Shown: positions 1 through 6,051 of the stretch, one piece after another
Position numbering within the stretch: position 1 is the first letter of the stretch
Layout of the letters: every line of letters begins with the position of its first letter
Assembly (NCBI GenBank): GCA_049670425.1
Contig: JBATTG010000106.1
Location: 1 to 24,313 of the forward strand
Length of the DNA: 24,313 nucleotides
DNA from: Proteocatella sp049670425
GTDB taxonomy: Bacteria > Bacillota > Clostridia > Peptostreptococcales > Filifactoraceae
Reading direction: 5' to 3'
Translations under genes and position numbers: made by a program
The notes under the pieces: generated by a model
The model's input: the letters and a program-made list of their open reading frames with translations, nothing else
Database searches by the model: none
What the model was told of the DNA's origin: nothing

Positions 1-144
1 GTCAACAGCAGACCGCTAAGAACAGTCAAACAAGCGGCGGTAATTCCAGTGGAAAAATCACAGAAGCCTGTGAGTGAAAAAAGAGAAGTAAAACAAATAC
101 CGCAGGCAAGAGCAAATATAGTTTTTAACTCAGATAAATATTAA
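1..144 (+). CDS. C-terminal end of an unidentified protein (partial)
   Basis: Frame 1 is open from the window edge to TAA at 142-144 and encodes 47 residues. They are rich in Lys, Glu, Pro and Gln and end in NIVFNSDKY. The gene starts outside the window. I do not recognise it; the composition suggests a disordered tail. Frame 3 is also open to about position 81, so the frame is not certain. Support for frame 1 is its length and the strong convergent terminator 11 bases after its stop. A flagellar neighbour would be expected from the position, but nothing in the 47 residues proves it. Confidence 0.4.
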   Translation, partial: VNSRPLRTVKQAAVIPVEKSQKPVSEKREVKQIPQARANIVFNSDKY

Positions 145-155
145 GAAAAAATTGA

Positions 156-191
156 AAAACCCCAGAAGCGATTATCGGCTTCTGGGGTTTT
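156..191. terminator. Bidirectional intrinsic terminator between convergent genes
   Basis: A perfect 14-bp stem (AAAACCCCAGAAGC at 156-169 with its complement at 178-191) encloses an 8-nt loop. Because the stem ends in A4 and T4, it can serve both the plus-strand gene ending at 144 and the minus-strand gene ending at 242. Confidence 0.85.
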
Positions 192-241
192 ATTTACTAT
201 GATTTTTTTGAAAGCTTTCATACTTTGAAGTTTCGCTAGAT

Positions 242-652
242 TTATACGGCATCCATAGAGGAAAGTTTTAAGCCGGCTCGAAGCTGAGCATTTATTACTT
301 TGTCGGCTTCAATCGTTTTTTTGAGAATAATCCTCGTCATAAGATAAATTTCGTTTATTTTACTTTCCTCAAATGAAACTTCAGATGAAATGCTGGATTC
401 AGACATCTGACACTTTATTCTCATGCGGATGCTCTCAGAAAGCTGATTAAGAAAAATATCAATATCGTCATTACACGTTTCTACTTCGAGCATAACCTTG
501 TAGCGCATATCAAGAAGCATTTCAACTGTTTCTAAATCATTTTGAGAAAGCGATTTGTTGATATCTTGAGTATAATTTGAAATCTGAGAAGTATAGTTGC
601 ATTTTTTTTTAAGAAAAATCATTATATTCTGAACCAAATCTTTGTCATTCAT
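242..652 (-). CDS. Small helical protein after fliD, FlgN/FliT-like flagellar export chaperone candidate
   Basis: The protein has 136 residues and is predicted almost entirely helical, with no signal peptide or membrane segment. The N-terminal half (about 1-65) has the pattern of long amphipathic helices and an 'LETVEMLLDMRYKVM' stretch like those in FlgN/FliT-type chaperones, which bind hook-associated proteins or FliD before export. That role is inferred from shape and from its place 20 bases behind fliD in the same orientation. It does not look like FliS, which usually occupies this spot. Start choice: the ATG at 652 sits 5 nt after AAGGAG, whereas a GTG at 658 overlaps that ribosome binding site and is unlikely to be used. 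Probably co-transcribed with fliD. Confidence 0.6.
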   Translation of the reverse strand: MNDKDLVQNIMIFLKKKCNYTSQISNYTQDINKSLSQNDLETVEMLLDMRYKVMLEVETCNDDIDIFLNQLSESIRMRIKCQMSESSISSEVSFEESKINEIYLMTRIILKKTIEADKVINAQLRAGLKLSSMDAV

Positions 653-678
653 AAACACTCCTTAGGCTGTTAAACAAA

Positions 679-2313
679 TTACTGCTGTGACAGCCAGCTG
701 CTTTGAGAATTCAGTTGTGAAATTACTTTTTCCAGACGTGAAAACTGGGACTGATATGTTTTCTGCTGAGATGCAAGGGTTCGATTAAGAGCAGTAACAA
801 TGGTATCGATGTCATTCATTTTTGTTAACAGGGTATTTTTCAGTAAAGAAAGAGGTGACGATGAACTTCCTGCTTTTTGAACAAGGATGCCCTTGGTGGC
901 TCCATCGGTCTTGGCATACTTTTTCATTATATAATCCAATCGGGACATTACCCCTCCAGAGGTGGTGTCCTTAATCGCATTTCCATCCATATCTTTGAGA
1001 ACCACGCCCAAGGCATCGGTTTTATCACTAAGTTCATCGGAGAATATATTTTTAATGTTTTCAGGATTAGAATCAATGGCTGCCTTAAATTTTGATTCGT
1101 CGATGATGATTTTACCATTGTCCTGCCAGTTGCTGGATGTGGAAATTCCAACTGCCTCAAGATCAGCGATACTTGTCCCGCTGGAAAAAAATACATTACG
1201 AAGCTCACGGCTAAGGTCAGTCATATCGGTATTTCCAAAAAGCATTCCCTTATTTGCCTGTTTTTCCCATTTCTCAATTTCTGTTTCAGACATATCTTCT
1301 TTTTGTTCATCGGTAAGAGGGGCATAATTACGGTTTCTTTTTGTTGAAACCTCGGAATTTACAGTATCAACCATTTCGTTGTAATCCTTAACCATGTCCT
1401 TTATGGCGCTAAATACTGAATCTGAATCCATCTTGGAATTGAGCTTTACAGCATCGCCGCCATCTACGGCTTCGGAATTGAAGGAAGCATTAACTTTTAT
1501 GGCAAGACCGTCAATACTGAAAGTGTCAGTAGCACTCTGAAGCGTAATGGAAGTGCCACTTTCATATTCTATGGTAAGGCTGGCTTTTGTGGAAGCAGGA
1601 ACTTCAGTAGTTCCACCGGAATCCGTTCCGAAAAGTTTTTCGGCAATATCACCACTTAAAGAGATGCTGGCTTCACCAGTATTGGTGAGGGTAAACTTAT
1701 CAAGCTCTTTGATATAGGCAATTTTCATACCGGAATCAGGACTGTTGATGGCATTCATAAGGTCCTGAACGGTAGACTCCCCCGTAAGTGTCGAACCGAC
1801 ATCTGTCGTCCCTATGTTAAACGTGAAATCGGTAATGCCAAGCTCAGTAAGGGTTTTGCTCGGGTCAAGCTGGGCGGTATAATCTGTAGGGAGTATATCT
1901 GGAGAACTTCCTACCAGTACGGAGCCCACAGTTGCCTGAGATGCAGCTACTATTGAGATACTGCCGGCAATGTCCGAATTTCCAGAGACGCTTACCTTGT
2001 CAGCGTTGCTCCCTGTAGTAGTAACTTCGTTTTTTGAATAAAAACTCGAACTTAAAAGATTGGTACTTGAAGTATATGAAGTATATTTTTTTGAAAAATT
2101 AATAAGTTTGTCGCTGACAGAGCGGTAGGCATCAGATTGCCAGGACAATAATTGTTTGCTTTGAAGCTGCTTTGCAATCTTAGATCTTGTTCCGATGGTC
2201 ATGCCTTTCATAAGCTCATCTGTATCAAGGCCAGTAGCAAGACCTCCAATACCTTTGGAACTGACGCCATAGGCAAAGCTGCTGCTACTTGTCAAACTTG
2301 TTATTGTAGCCAT
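679..2313 (-). CDS. fliD: Flagellar filament cap protein FliD (HAP2)
   Basis: This 544-residue protein forms the cap at the tip of the flagellum, under which exported flagellin is folded and inserted. The N-terminal D0 region carries the FliD signature GLATGLDTDELMKGM (residues 24-38), followed by the coiled segment with LLSWQSDAYRSVSDKL. The middle (about 120-460) is Ser/Thr/Asp-rich, as in the exposed domains. The C-terminus (about 500-544) returns to a heptad coiled coil typical of FliD. There is no signal peptide, as expected for type III export. AAAGGAG lies 9 nt before the ATG. It is divergent from the flagellin-side genes; a GTCGATAA sequence at 2419-2426 on this strand could be a sigma-28 -10 element. 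Confidence 0.95.
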   Translation of the reverse strand: MATITSLTSSSSFAYGVSSKGIGGLATGLDTDELMKGMTIGTRSKIAKQLQSKQLLSWQSDAYRSVSDKLINFSKKYTSYTSSTNLLSSSFYSKNEVTTTGSNADKVSVSGNSDIAGSISIVAASQATVGSVLVGSSPDILPTDYTAQLDPSKTLTELGITDFTFNIGTTDVGSTLTGESTVQDLMNAINSPDSGMKIAYIKELDKFTLTNTGEASISLSGDIAEKLFGTDSGGTTEVPASTKASLTIEYESGTSITLQSATDTFSIDGLAIKVNASFNSEAVDGGDAVKLNSKMDSDSVFSAIKDMVKDYNEMVDTVNSEVSTKRNRNYAPLTDEQKEDMSETEIEKWEKQANKGMLFGNTDMTDLSRELRNVFFSSGTSIADLEAVGISTSSNWQDNGKIIIDESKFKAAIDSNPENIKNIFSDELSDKTDALGVVLKDMDGNAIKDTTSGGVMSRLDYIMKKYAKTDGATKGILVQKAGSSSSPLSLLKNTLLTKMNDIDTIVTALNRTLASQQKTYQSQFSRLEKVISQLNSQSSWLSQQ

Positions 2314-2418
2314 ATTAAAAATCTCCTTTCACGGTGATAATATATAAAATTCATGCATTTGAAAAAATAGAGTAGAATATTATAAATGGAGCTTAATTAG
2401 TTTTAATTTATATTATAT

Positions 2419-2445
2419 TTATCGACATAAAAAAACAAATAATAA
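2419..2445 (-). promoter_or_regulatory. Possible sigma-28 promoter of fliD
   Basis: Read on the minus strand, GTCGATAA (2419-2426) matches the sigma-28 -10 GCCGATAA at 7 of 8 positions. The -35 at the usual 11-nt spacing is poor (TTATTATT). The leader to fliD would be about 100 nt. Confidence 0.35.
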
Positions 2446-2456
2446 TAAAATCATAT

Positions 2457-2483
2457 TAATATTTATCATATAACTGACGATAG
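2457..2483 (+). promoter_or_regulatory. Probable sigma-28 promoter of the 74-aa gene
   Basis: TAATATTT (2457-2464), 11 nt, then GACGATAG (2476-2483). Each half matches the sigma-28 consensus TAAAGTTT-N11-GCCGATAA at 6 of 8 positions, with the exact spacing also seen in the flagellin promoter at 2786-2812. Confidence 0.5.
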
Positions 2484-2543
2484 ATACTATATAGGAGCAA
2501 TAAAACTATTAGACTTGTTTTTAAAAGGGAAAAGAGGTAGCCG

Positions 2544-2768
2544 GTGAAAGATGTAACAGAAACTTTCATGGAAGAAGAAGAACGTGAGGCGCAGGAAAAA
2601 AGGCTGGGTGAATTTAAGCTACTTGCCAAACATATAAAACAAAGAATCTATGAACTCATGCTTATGGGAGATGGCGAGGAAGCCTTGTCTGTGATACATC
2701 AGCTGCAGAGCGTTACTCCCGATGATAATGAATTAAATGAACTTAAAAAAAGAATAAATATAAAGTAA
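2544..2768 (+). CDS. Small acidic helical protein between fliD and flagellin, unknown function
   Basis: The protein has 74 residues, is highly charged and is predicted all helical. The first half is Glu-rich (EEEEREAQEK); the second half (about 45-72) reads like a single TPR-type helix pair (GDGEEALSVIHQLQSV, then DDNELNELKKRI). There is no membrane segment or signal. I do not recognise the family. The start is GTG, 5 nt after AAAGAGGT; the next in-frame Met is residue 9 and has no good ribosome binding site. A sigma-28-like promoter at 2457-2483 and its position beside the flagellin gene suggest expression with late flagellar genes. It could be a small adaptor or chaperone, but that is inference. 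Confidence 0.65.
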   Translation: MKDVTETFMEEEEREAQEKRLGEFKLLAKHIKQRIYELMLMGDGEEALSVIHQLQSVTPDDNELNELKKRINIK

Positions 2769-2785
2769 AATTTTAAAAAATACTA

Positions 2786-2812
2786 TTAAGTTTCATAAAG
2801 TAAGTCCGATAT
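2786..2812 (+). promoter_or_regulatory. Sigma-28 (SigD/FliA) promoter of flagellin
   Basis: TTAAGTTT (2786-2793), an 11-nt spacer, then TCCGATAT (2805-2812). This closely fits the consensus TAAAGTTT-N11-GCCGATAA. Transcription should begin near 2819, giving a leader of about 105 nt. Confidence 0.8.
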
Positions 2813-2829
2813 ATAAAGTATAAGAGCAG

Positions 2830-2849
2830 AATAATCAGCGCTGATTATT
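2830..2849. repeat. 20-bp perfect palindrome at the 5' end of the flagellin transcript
   Basis: AATAATCAGCGCTGATTATT is perfectly self-complementary and starts about 10 nt after the predicted transcription start. As RNA it can form an 8-bp stem with a GCGC tetraloop near the 5' end, which often protects an mRNA. As DNA it could be a dimeric repressor site. The sequence does not decide between these. Confidence 0.6.
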
Positions 2850-2881
2850 AAGACTCAAAAATGATAACATTTAAACTTATA

Positions 2882-2920
2882 CCTGGGGATAAGGATATCC
2901 CATCAGGAAATTCAAGGAGG
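2882..2920 (+). promoter_or_regulatory. Probable CsrA-binding leader of flagellin mRNA
   Basis: The stem GGGAT (2886-2890)/ATCCC (2897-2901) presents the loop AAGGAT, so GGA (2893-2895) is in a hairpin loop. CCTG (2882-2885)/CAGG (2904-2907) extend the stem past a 2-nt bulge. A second GGA lies in the ribosome binding site AAGGAGG (2914-2920). This two-site arrangement is the same as known for CsrA repression of B. subtilis hag; no csrA or fliW gene is seen in the window. Confidence 0.6.
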
Positions 2921-2925
2921 ATATT

Positions 2926-3744
2926 ATGCGTATTCAAAACAACATCATGGCAATGAACGCTCACAGAGCATTAGGAAACAACAACAATGCAACTGCAAAG
3001 TCACTGGAAAAATTATCATCAGGATTCAGAATCAACAGAGCCGGCGACGATGCTGCAGGACTTGCAATATCAGAAAAAATGAGATCACAGATAAAGGGTC
3101 TTGAAACAGCTCAGGCAAATGCTAATGATGGTATATCTATGGTTCAGACTGCAGAGGGAGCGCTTACAGAAGTACATTCAATGCTAAACAGAATGGTTGA
3201 GCTTGCTACAAAATCTGCATCAGGAACAGTAGACACTGATGTGGACCGTAAGGCTATACAGGCAGAAGTGACTTCACTTACTTCAGAGATTGGACGTATA
3301 GCAACAAATACTAAGTTCAACGGACAGGCACTTCTTAGTGCGGGAGCTACTGTTACACTTCAGGTTGGAGATACTGCGGCTCAGACAATAGGAGTAGTTC
3401 TTAAGGGTATGACAGCTTTAAGCCTTGGCATAAATTCCGCTGCTATGTCTGTAGCTACTCAAGGTACGGCTTCAGGTGCGATAAGTATAATTAACGCTGC
3501 TATAAATACGGTATCGTCTCAAAGAGCGGCATTTGGTGCGACTCAAAACAGACTGGAGCACACAATAAACAACCTTGGTGTAGCTTCAGAAAACATCACG
3601 GCCGCAGAATCCCGTATACGTGACGTGGATATGGCAAAGGAAATGATGAGCTTCACAAAGAACAACATCCTTTCACAGGCCGCACAGTCAATGCTTGCTC
3701 AGGCAAATCAGCAGCCACAGGGAGTTTTACAGTTACTGAGATAA
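2926..3744 (+). CDS. fliC: Flagellin
   Basis: This 272-residue protein is the filament subunit. The N-terminal D0/D1 block is classical (MRIQNNIMAMNAHRAL, then SSGFRINRAGDDAAGLAIS at about 31-49), as is the C-terminal block ending in SMLAQANQQPQGVLQLLR. The variable middle is very short (about 135-200), so surface domains D2/D3 are essentially missing, as in other compact Gram-positive flagellins. There is no Cys or Trp. The middle and D1 have many Ser/Thr residues that could accept O-glycans, which fits the two glycosyltransferase genes immediately downstream. AAGGAGG lies 5 nt before ATG. Expression is predicted from a sigma-28 promoter, with a CsrA-type leader and a strong terminator. Confidence 0.97.
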   Translation: MRIQNNIMAMNAHRALGNNNNATAKSLEKLSSGFRINRAGDDAAGLAISEKMRSQIKGLETAQANANDGISMVQTAEGALTEVHSMLNRMVELATKSASGTVDTDVDRKAIQAEVTSLTSEIGRIATNTKFNGQALLSAGATVTLQVGDTAAQTIGVVLKGMTALSLGINSAAMSVATQGTASGAISIINAAINTVSSQRAAFGATQNRLEHTINNLGVASENITAAESRIRDVDMAKEMMSFTKNNILSQAAQSMLAQANQQPQGVLQLLR

Positions 3745-3766
3745 CAATAAAGAATTATAATTTAAG

Positions 3767-3810
3767 TTTATAAATAAAAGGCAGGCATAAGCCTGCCTTT
3801 TATTTATAAA
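3767..3810 (+). terminator. Strong intrinsic terminator after flagellin
   Basis: A perfect 20-bp stem (3767-3786 with 3791-3810) closes an ATAA loop. Its core is AAAAGGCAGGC/GCCTGCCTTTT, so the U-rich tail is part of the stem. It isolates the flagellin message from the glycosyltransferase genes. Confidence 0.93.
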
Positions 3811-3839
3811 TATTTGCTGTAAAAAATGAGCATATATTT

Positions 3840-3848
3840 TGGTATGAT
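3840..3848 (+). promoter_or_regulatory. Possible extended -10 promoter for the glycosyltransferase pair
   Basis: TGGTATGAT is an extended -10 sequence 62 nt before the gene at 3911. The -35 at 17-nt spacing (TAAAAA) is poor. It is the best promoter-like site in the gap after the flagellin terminator. Confidence 0.3.
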
Positions 3849-3910
3849 AGTGGGTAAAATCATTTTTGCCTAGTGTCATATAAAAATATACTTAAATAAA
3901 GGAGTGACAT

Positions 3911-6004
3911 ATGAAGTTAAGCATACCTATGATGGTAAAAAATGAATCAAAATATCTTAAACAGGTATTGGAATCACTAAAACCCATAATGGAGGCCGTT
4001 GAATCAGAACTTATAATTATAGACACTGGATCAGAAGATGATACGGTAGAGATAGCCAGACGATATACGGACAGAGTGTATTTTCATAAGTGGAACAATG
4101 ACTTTTCGCAGATGCGCAATATTACTCTTGGCTATGCAAAGGGAGAATGGCTGCTCGTGATTGACGGAGATGAGGTGCTTGAGAATCCGCAGCCAATAAT
4201 AGATTTTCTGCTTTCAAAGAAAAGAAATAAAACGGAAACCGGACTACTGTCGATAAGAAACATAACAAATGAAAATGACGATACGACTTTTCCTGTTTGT
4301 CAATCTCCAAGGATTTTCAGGAACAGACCTGACTTCAGGTATACGGGAGCCGTACACAATCAGCCATCGCACAAGCTACCTTATCAAGAGATACCGGCGA
4401 CTCTTATACATTATGGGTATATTTCCACAGATAAAGAGCTTATGGAGAAAAAATTCAAGAGGACTGGGGAGATACTAAGGGCAGAACTTGAAAAAGACCC
4501 GGGTAACATATATTACTGGTATCAGCTCTCAGTTACGTATTCAATGCATAAAGATGATAATCTTGCGATAGAACCTATAGAAAAAGCATACTCGCTTGCA
4601 GCAATTACAAAATCGGGGCTAAGATCATATATATATATATATCCCCATATGATAATGATGTACATTAGTATAGGCGATTTTGACAAAGCTGAAAAAATAT
4701 GTGAAGAGGCGCTTGATATAGCCGATAAGTACCCTGATATAAACTTTTTTGCGGGCAAGATAAAAGCTATAAAAAATGAATATGAAGAAGCATCAAGATA
4801 TTATATGAACTACCTTGACCTGCTTCAAAATTTTGAAGGCTCAGAATTTAAAAAAGACATTACTCTTCCTCATTATTCTTTGAATAGATACGAGGAAGTC
4901 TACGGAGATTTGTCGATTATATGCCTCAAGCTAGAAAAATACCGGGAATCGCTTGCTTATTATGACAAGCTGAAAAATACTGATTTGCGTTTAAAGCACA
5001 GGAGCAGTTTTATAAATTCTTGTATAAAACTATATGAATATGACAGACTAAAAAAAACATATGAAGATGATCTGCACTCAGGAGACCGAAAGTCTATAGA
5101 GACATTTGAGATGCACATAGAAAATGCAAGAGCTGAAATCGATGATACAAAGAGAGCCGAACTTGAAAGCCTGTTCTCGGAGATTCCGTCAGATTATGCA
5201 GTCCTTAACAGGGTAAGGATTATAGAAAGAGAAGCTTCGGATAAGATAGACAATGATGTCCTTGGGGCCATAGAAGCCCTTGATTTTTCTGAAATGCCCA
5301 TATTTTATGGGGATATAATATACTATATGATGAAAAGAAAACAGCCATTGTCAGATATCCTCAGCACTCTAAATCTTGCCGAGATAAGGCTTTATCTGGA
5401 TGATTTTGTAAAGAAGGATCCTGAATTTCATGTATATGCACTTGAATATATAAAAAATAGCATAGTCAATGATATCAAGGATGCAAGGGTAAACAAAGAG
5501 CTGGAAAAATATGCACTTTTGATGGATAATCTAGAAGATGAGGATTTCAGTTACATGCTCGAAAGGTATCTTGAAGATGGAATATATTATATAAAAAAAC
5601 TGTATCACCCAGACATCATAGAAAAAGAAATGGTAAGTGAAATCAAGGAGCAAGACGAGGCATTTTTGCTATATTTATATAAGGGAAGACTTAAGAAAAA
5701 CAGTGATCCTGCTGAATATGTGAGATACCTGAAAAAAGCAATACAAGTATACCCATTCAAGAAAGCCATTGAGGTTCTTAAAGATGAGATGGAGCATCAT
5801 CTAAATCCACCCGTCAACGAAGAGATGGAAAGCCTTAAAAAACAGTTCAAGGAAAACATAAAGGTTCTGATAGCAGGAGATATGATTGATCAGGCCGAAG
5901 AAGTTATAAGACAGTATGAACAGATAATCAATGGAGATTTAGAAATATTATTATTCAAATCTCAAATATCTTTGATGAAATCAGAAGAAAAAGATAACAG
6001 ATAA
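3911..6004 (+). CDS. GT2 family glycosyltransferase with long TPR-like tail
   Basis: The protein has 697 residues. Residues 1-230 are a GT-A fold family 2 transferase: the start MKLSIPMMVKNESKYL, the nucleotide-binding IIIDTGSEDDT (35-45) and the metal-binding DGD (85-87) are present. The remaining 470 residues are helical repeats of TPR type, with several Y-x-x-L/A pairs about 34 residues apart. Such TPR-GT2 proteins in Clostridia and Bacilli modify proteins or peptides, and the place right after flagellin suggests it glycosylates flagellin. That is inference from context. AAAGGAG sits 6 nt before ATG. An (AT)8 run at 4627-4642 and an A8 run at 5050-5057 lie inside the gene and could slip. 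Sugar donor unknown. Confidence 0.85.
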   Translation: MKLSIPMMVKNESKYLKQVLESLKPIMEAVESELIIIDTGSEDDTVEIARRYTDRVYFHKWNNDFSQMRNITLGYAKGEWLLVIDGDEVLENPQPIIDFLLSKKRNKTETGLLSIRNITNENDDTTFPVCQSPRIFRNRPDFRYTGAVHNQPSHKLPYQEIPATLIHYGYISTDKELMEKKFKRTGEILRAELEKDPGNIYYWYQLSVTYSMHKDDNLAIEPIEKAYSLAAITKSGLRSYIYIYPHMIMMYISIGDFDKAEKICEEALDIADKYPDINFFAGKIKAIKNEYEEASRYYMNYLDLLQNFEGSEFKKDITLPHYSLNRYEEVYGDLSIICLKLEKYRESLAYYDKLKNTDLRLKHRSSFINSCIKLYEYDRLKKTYEDDLHSGDRKSIETFEMHIENARAEIDDTKRAELESLFSEIPSDYAVLNRVRIIEREASDKIDNDVLGAIEALDFSEMPIFYGDIIYYMMKRKQPLSDILSTLNLAEIRLYLDDFVKKDPEFHVYALEYIKNSIVNDIKDARVNKELEKYALLMDNLEDEDFSYMLERYLEDGIYYIKKLYHPDIIEKEMVSEIKEQDEAFLLYLYKGRLKKNSDPAEYVRYLKKAIQVYPFKKAIEVLKDEMEHHLNPPVNEEMESLKKQFKENIKVLIAGDMIDQAEEVIRQYEQIINGDLEILLFKSQISLMKSEEKDNR
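4627..4642 (+). repeat. (AT)8 dinucleotide tract inside the GT2 gene
   Basis: Eight AT units encode alternating Tyr-Ile in frame. Loss or gain of one unit would shift the frame at about residue 243, just after the catalytic domain. The tract is short compared with proven phase-variable tracts. Confidence 0.8.
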
Positions 6005-6051
6005 TCAATAAATTAATTAATAAATGAAAACTTAGATTGGATGCAAAACCT

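Noticed and set aside
242..652. FliS as the identity of the gene behind fliD
   Set aside because: The position fits, but the sequence lacks the N-terminal FliS pattern and matches FlgN/FliT-like helices better.
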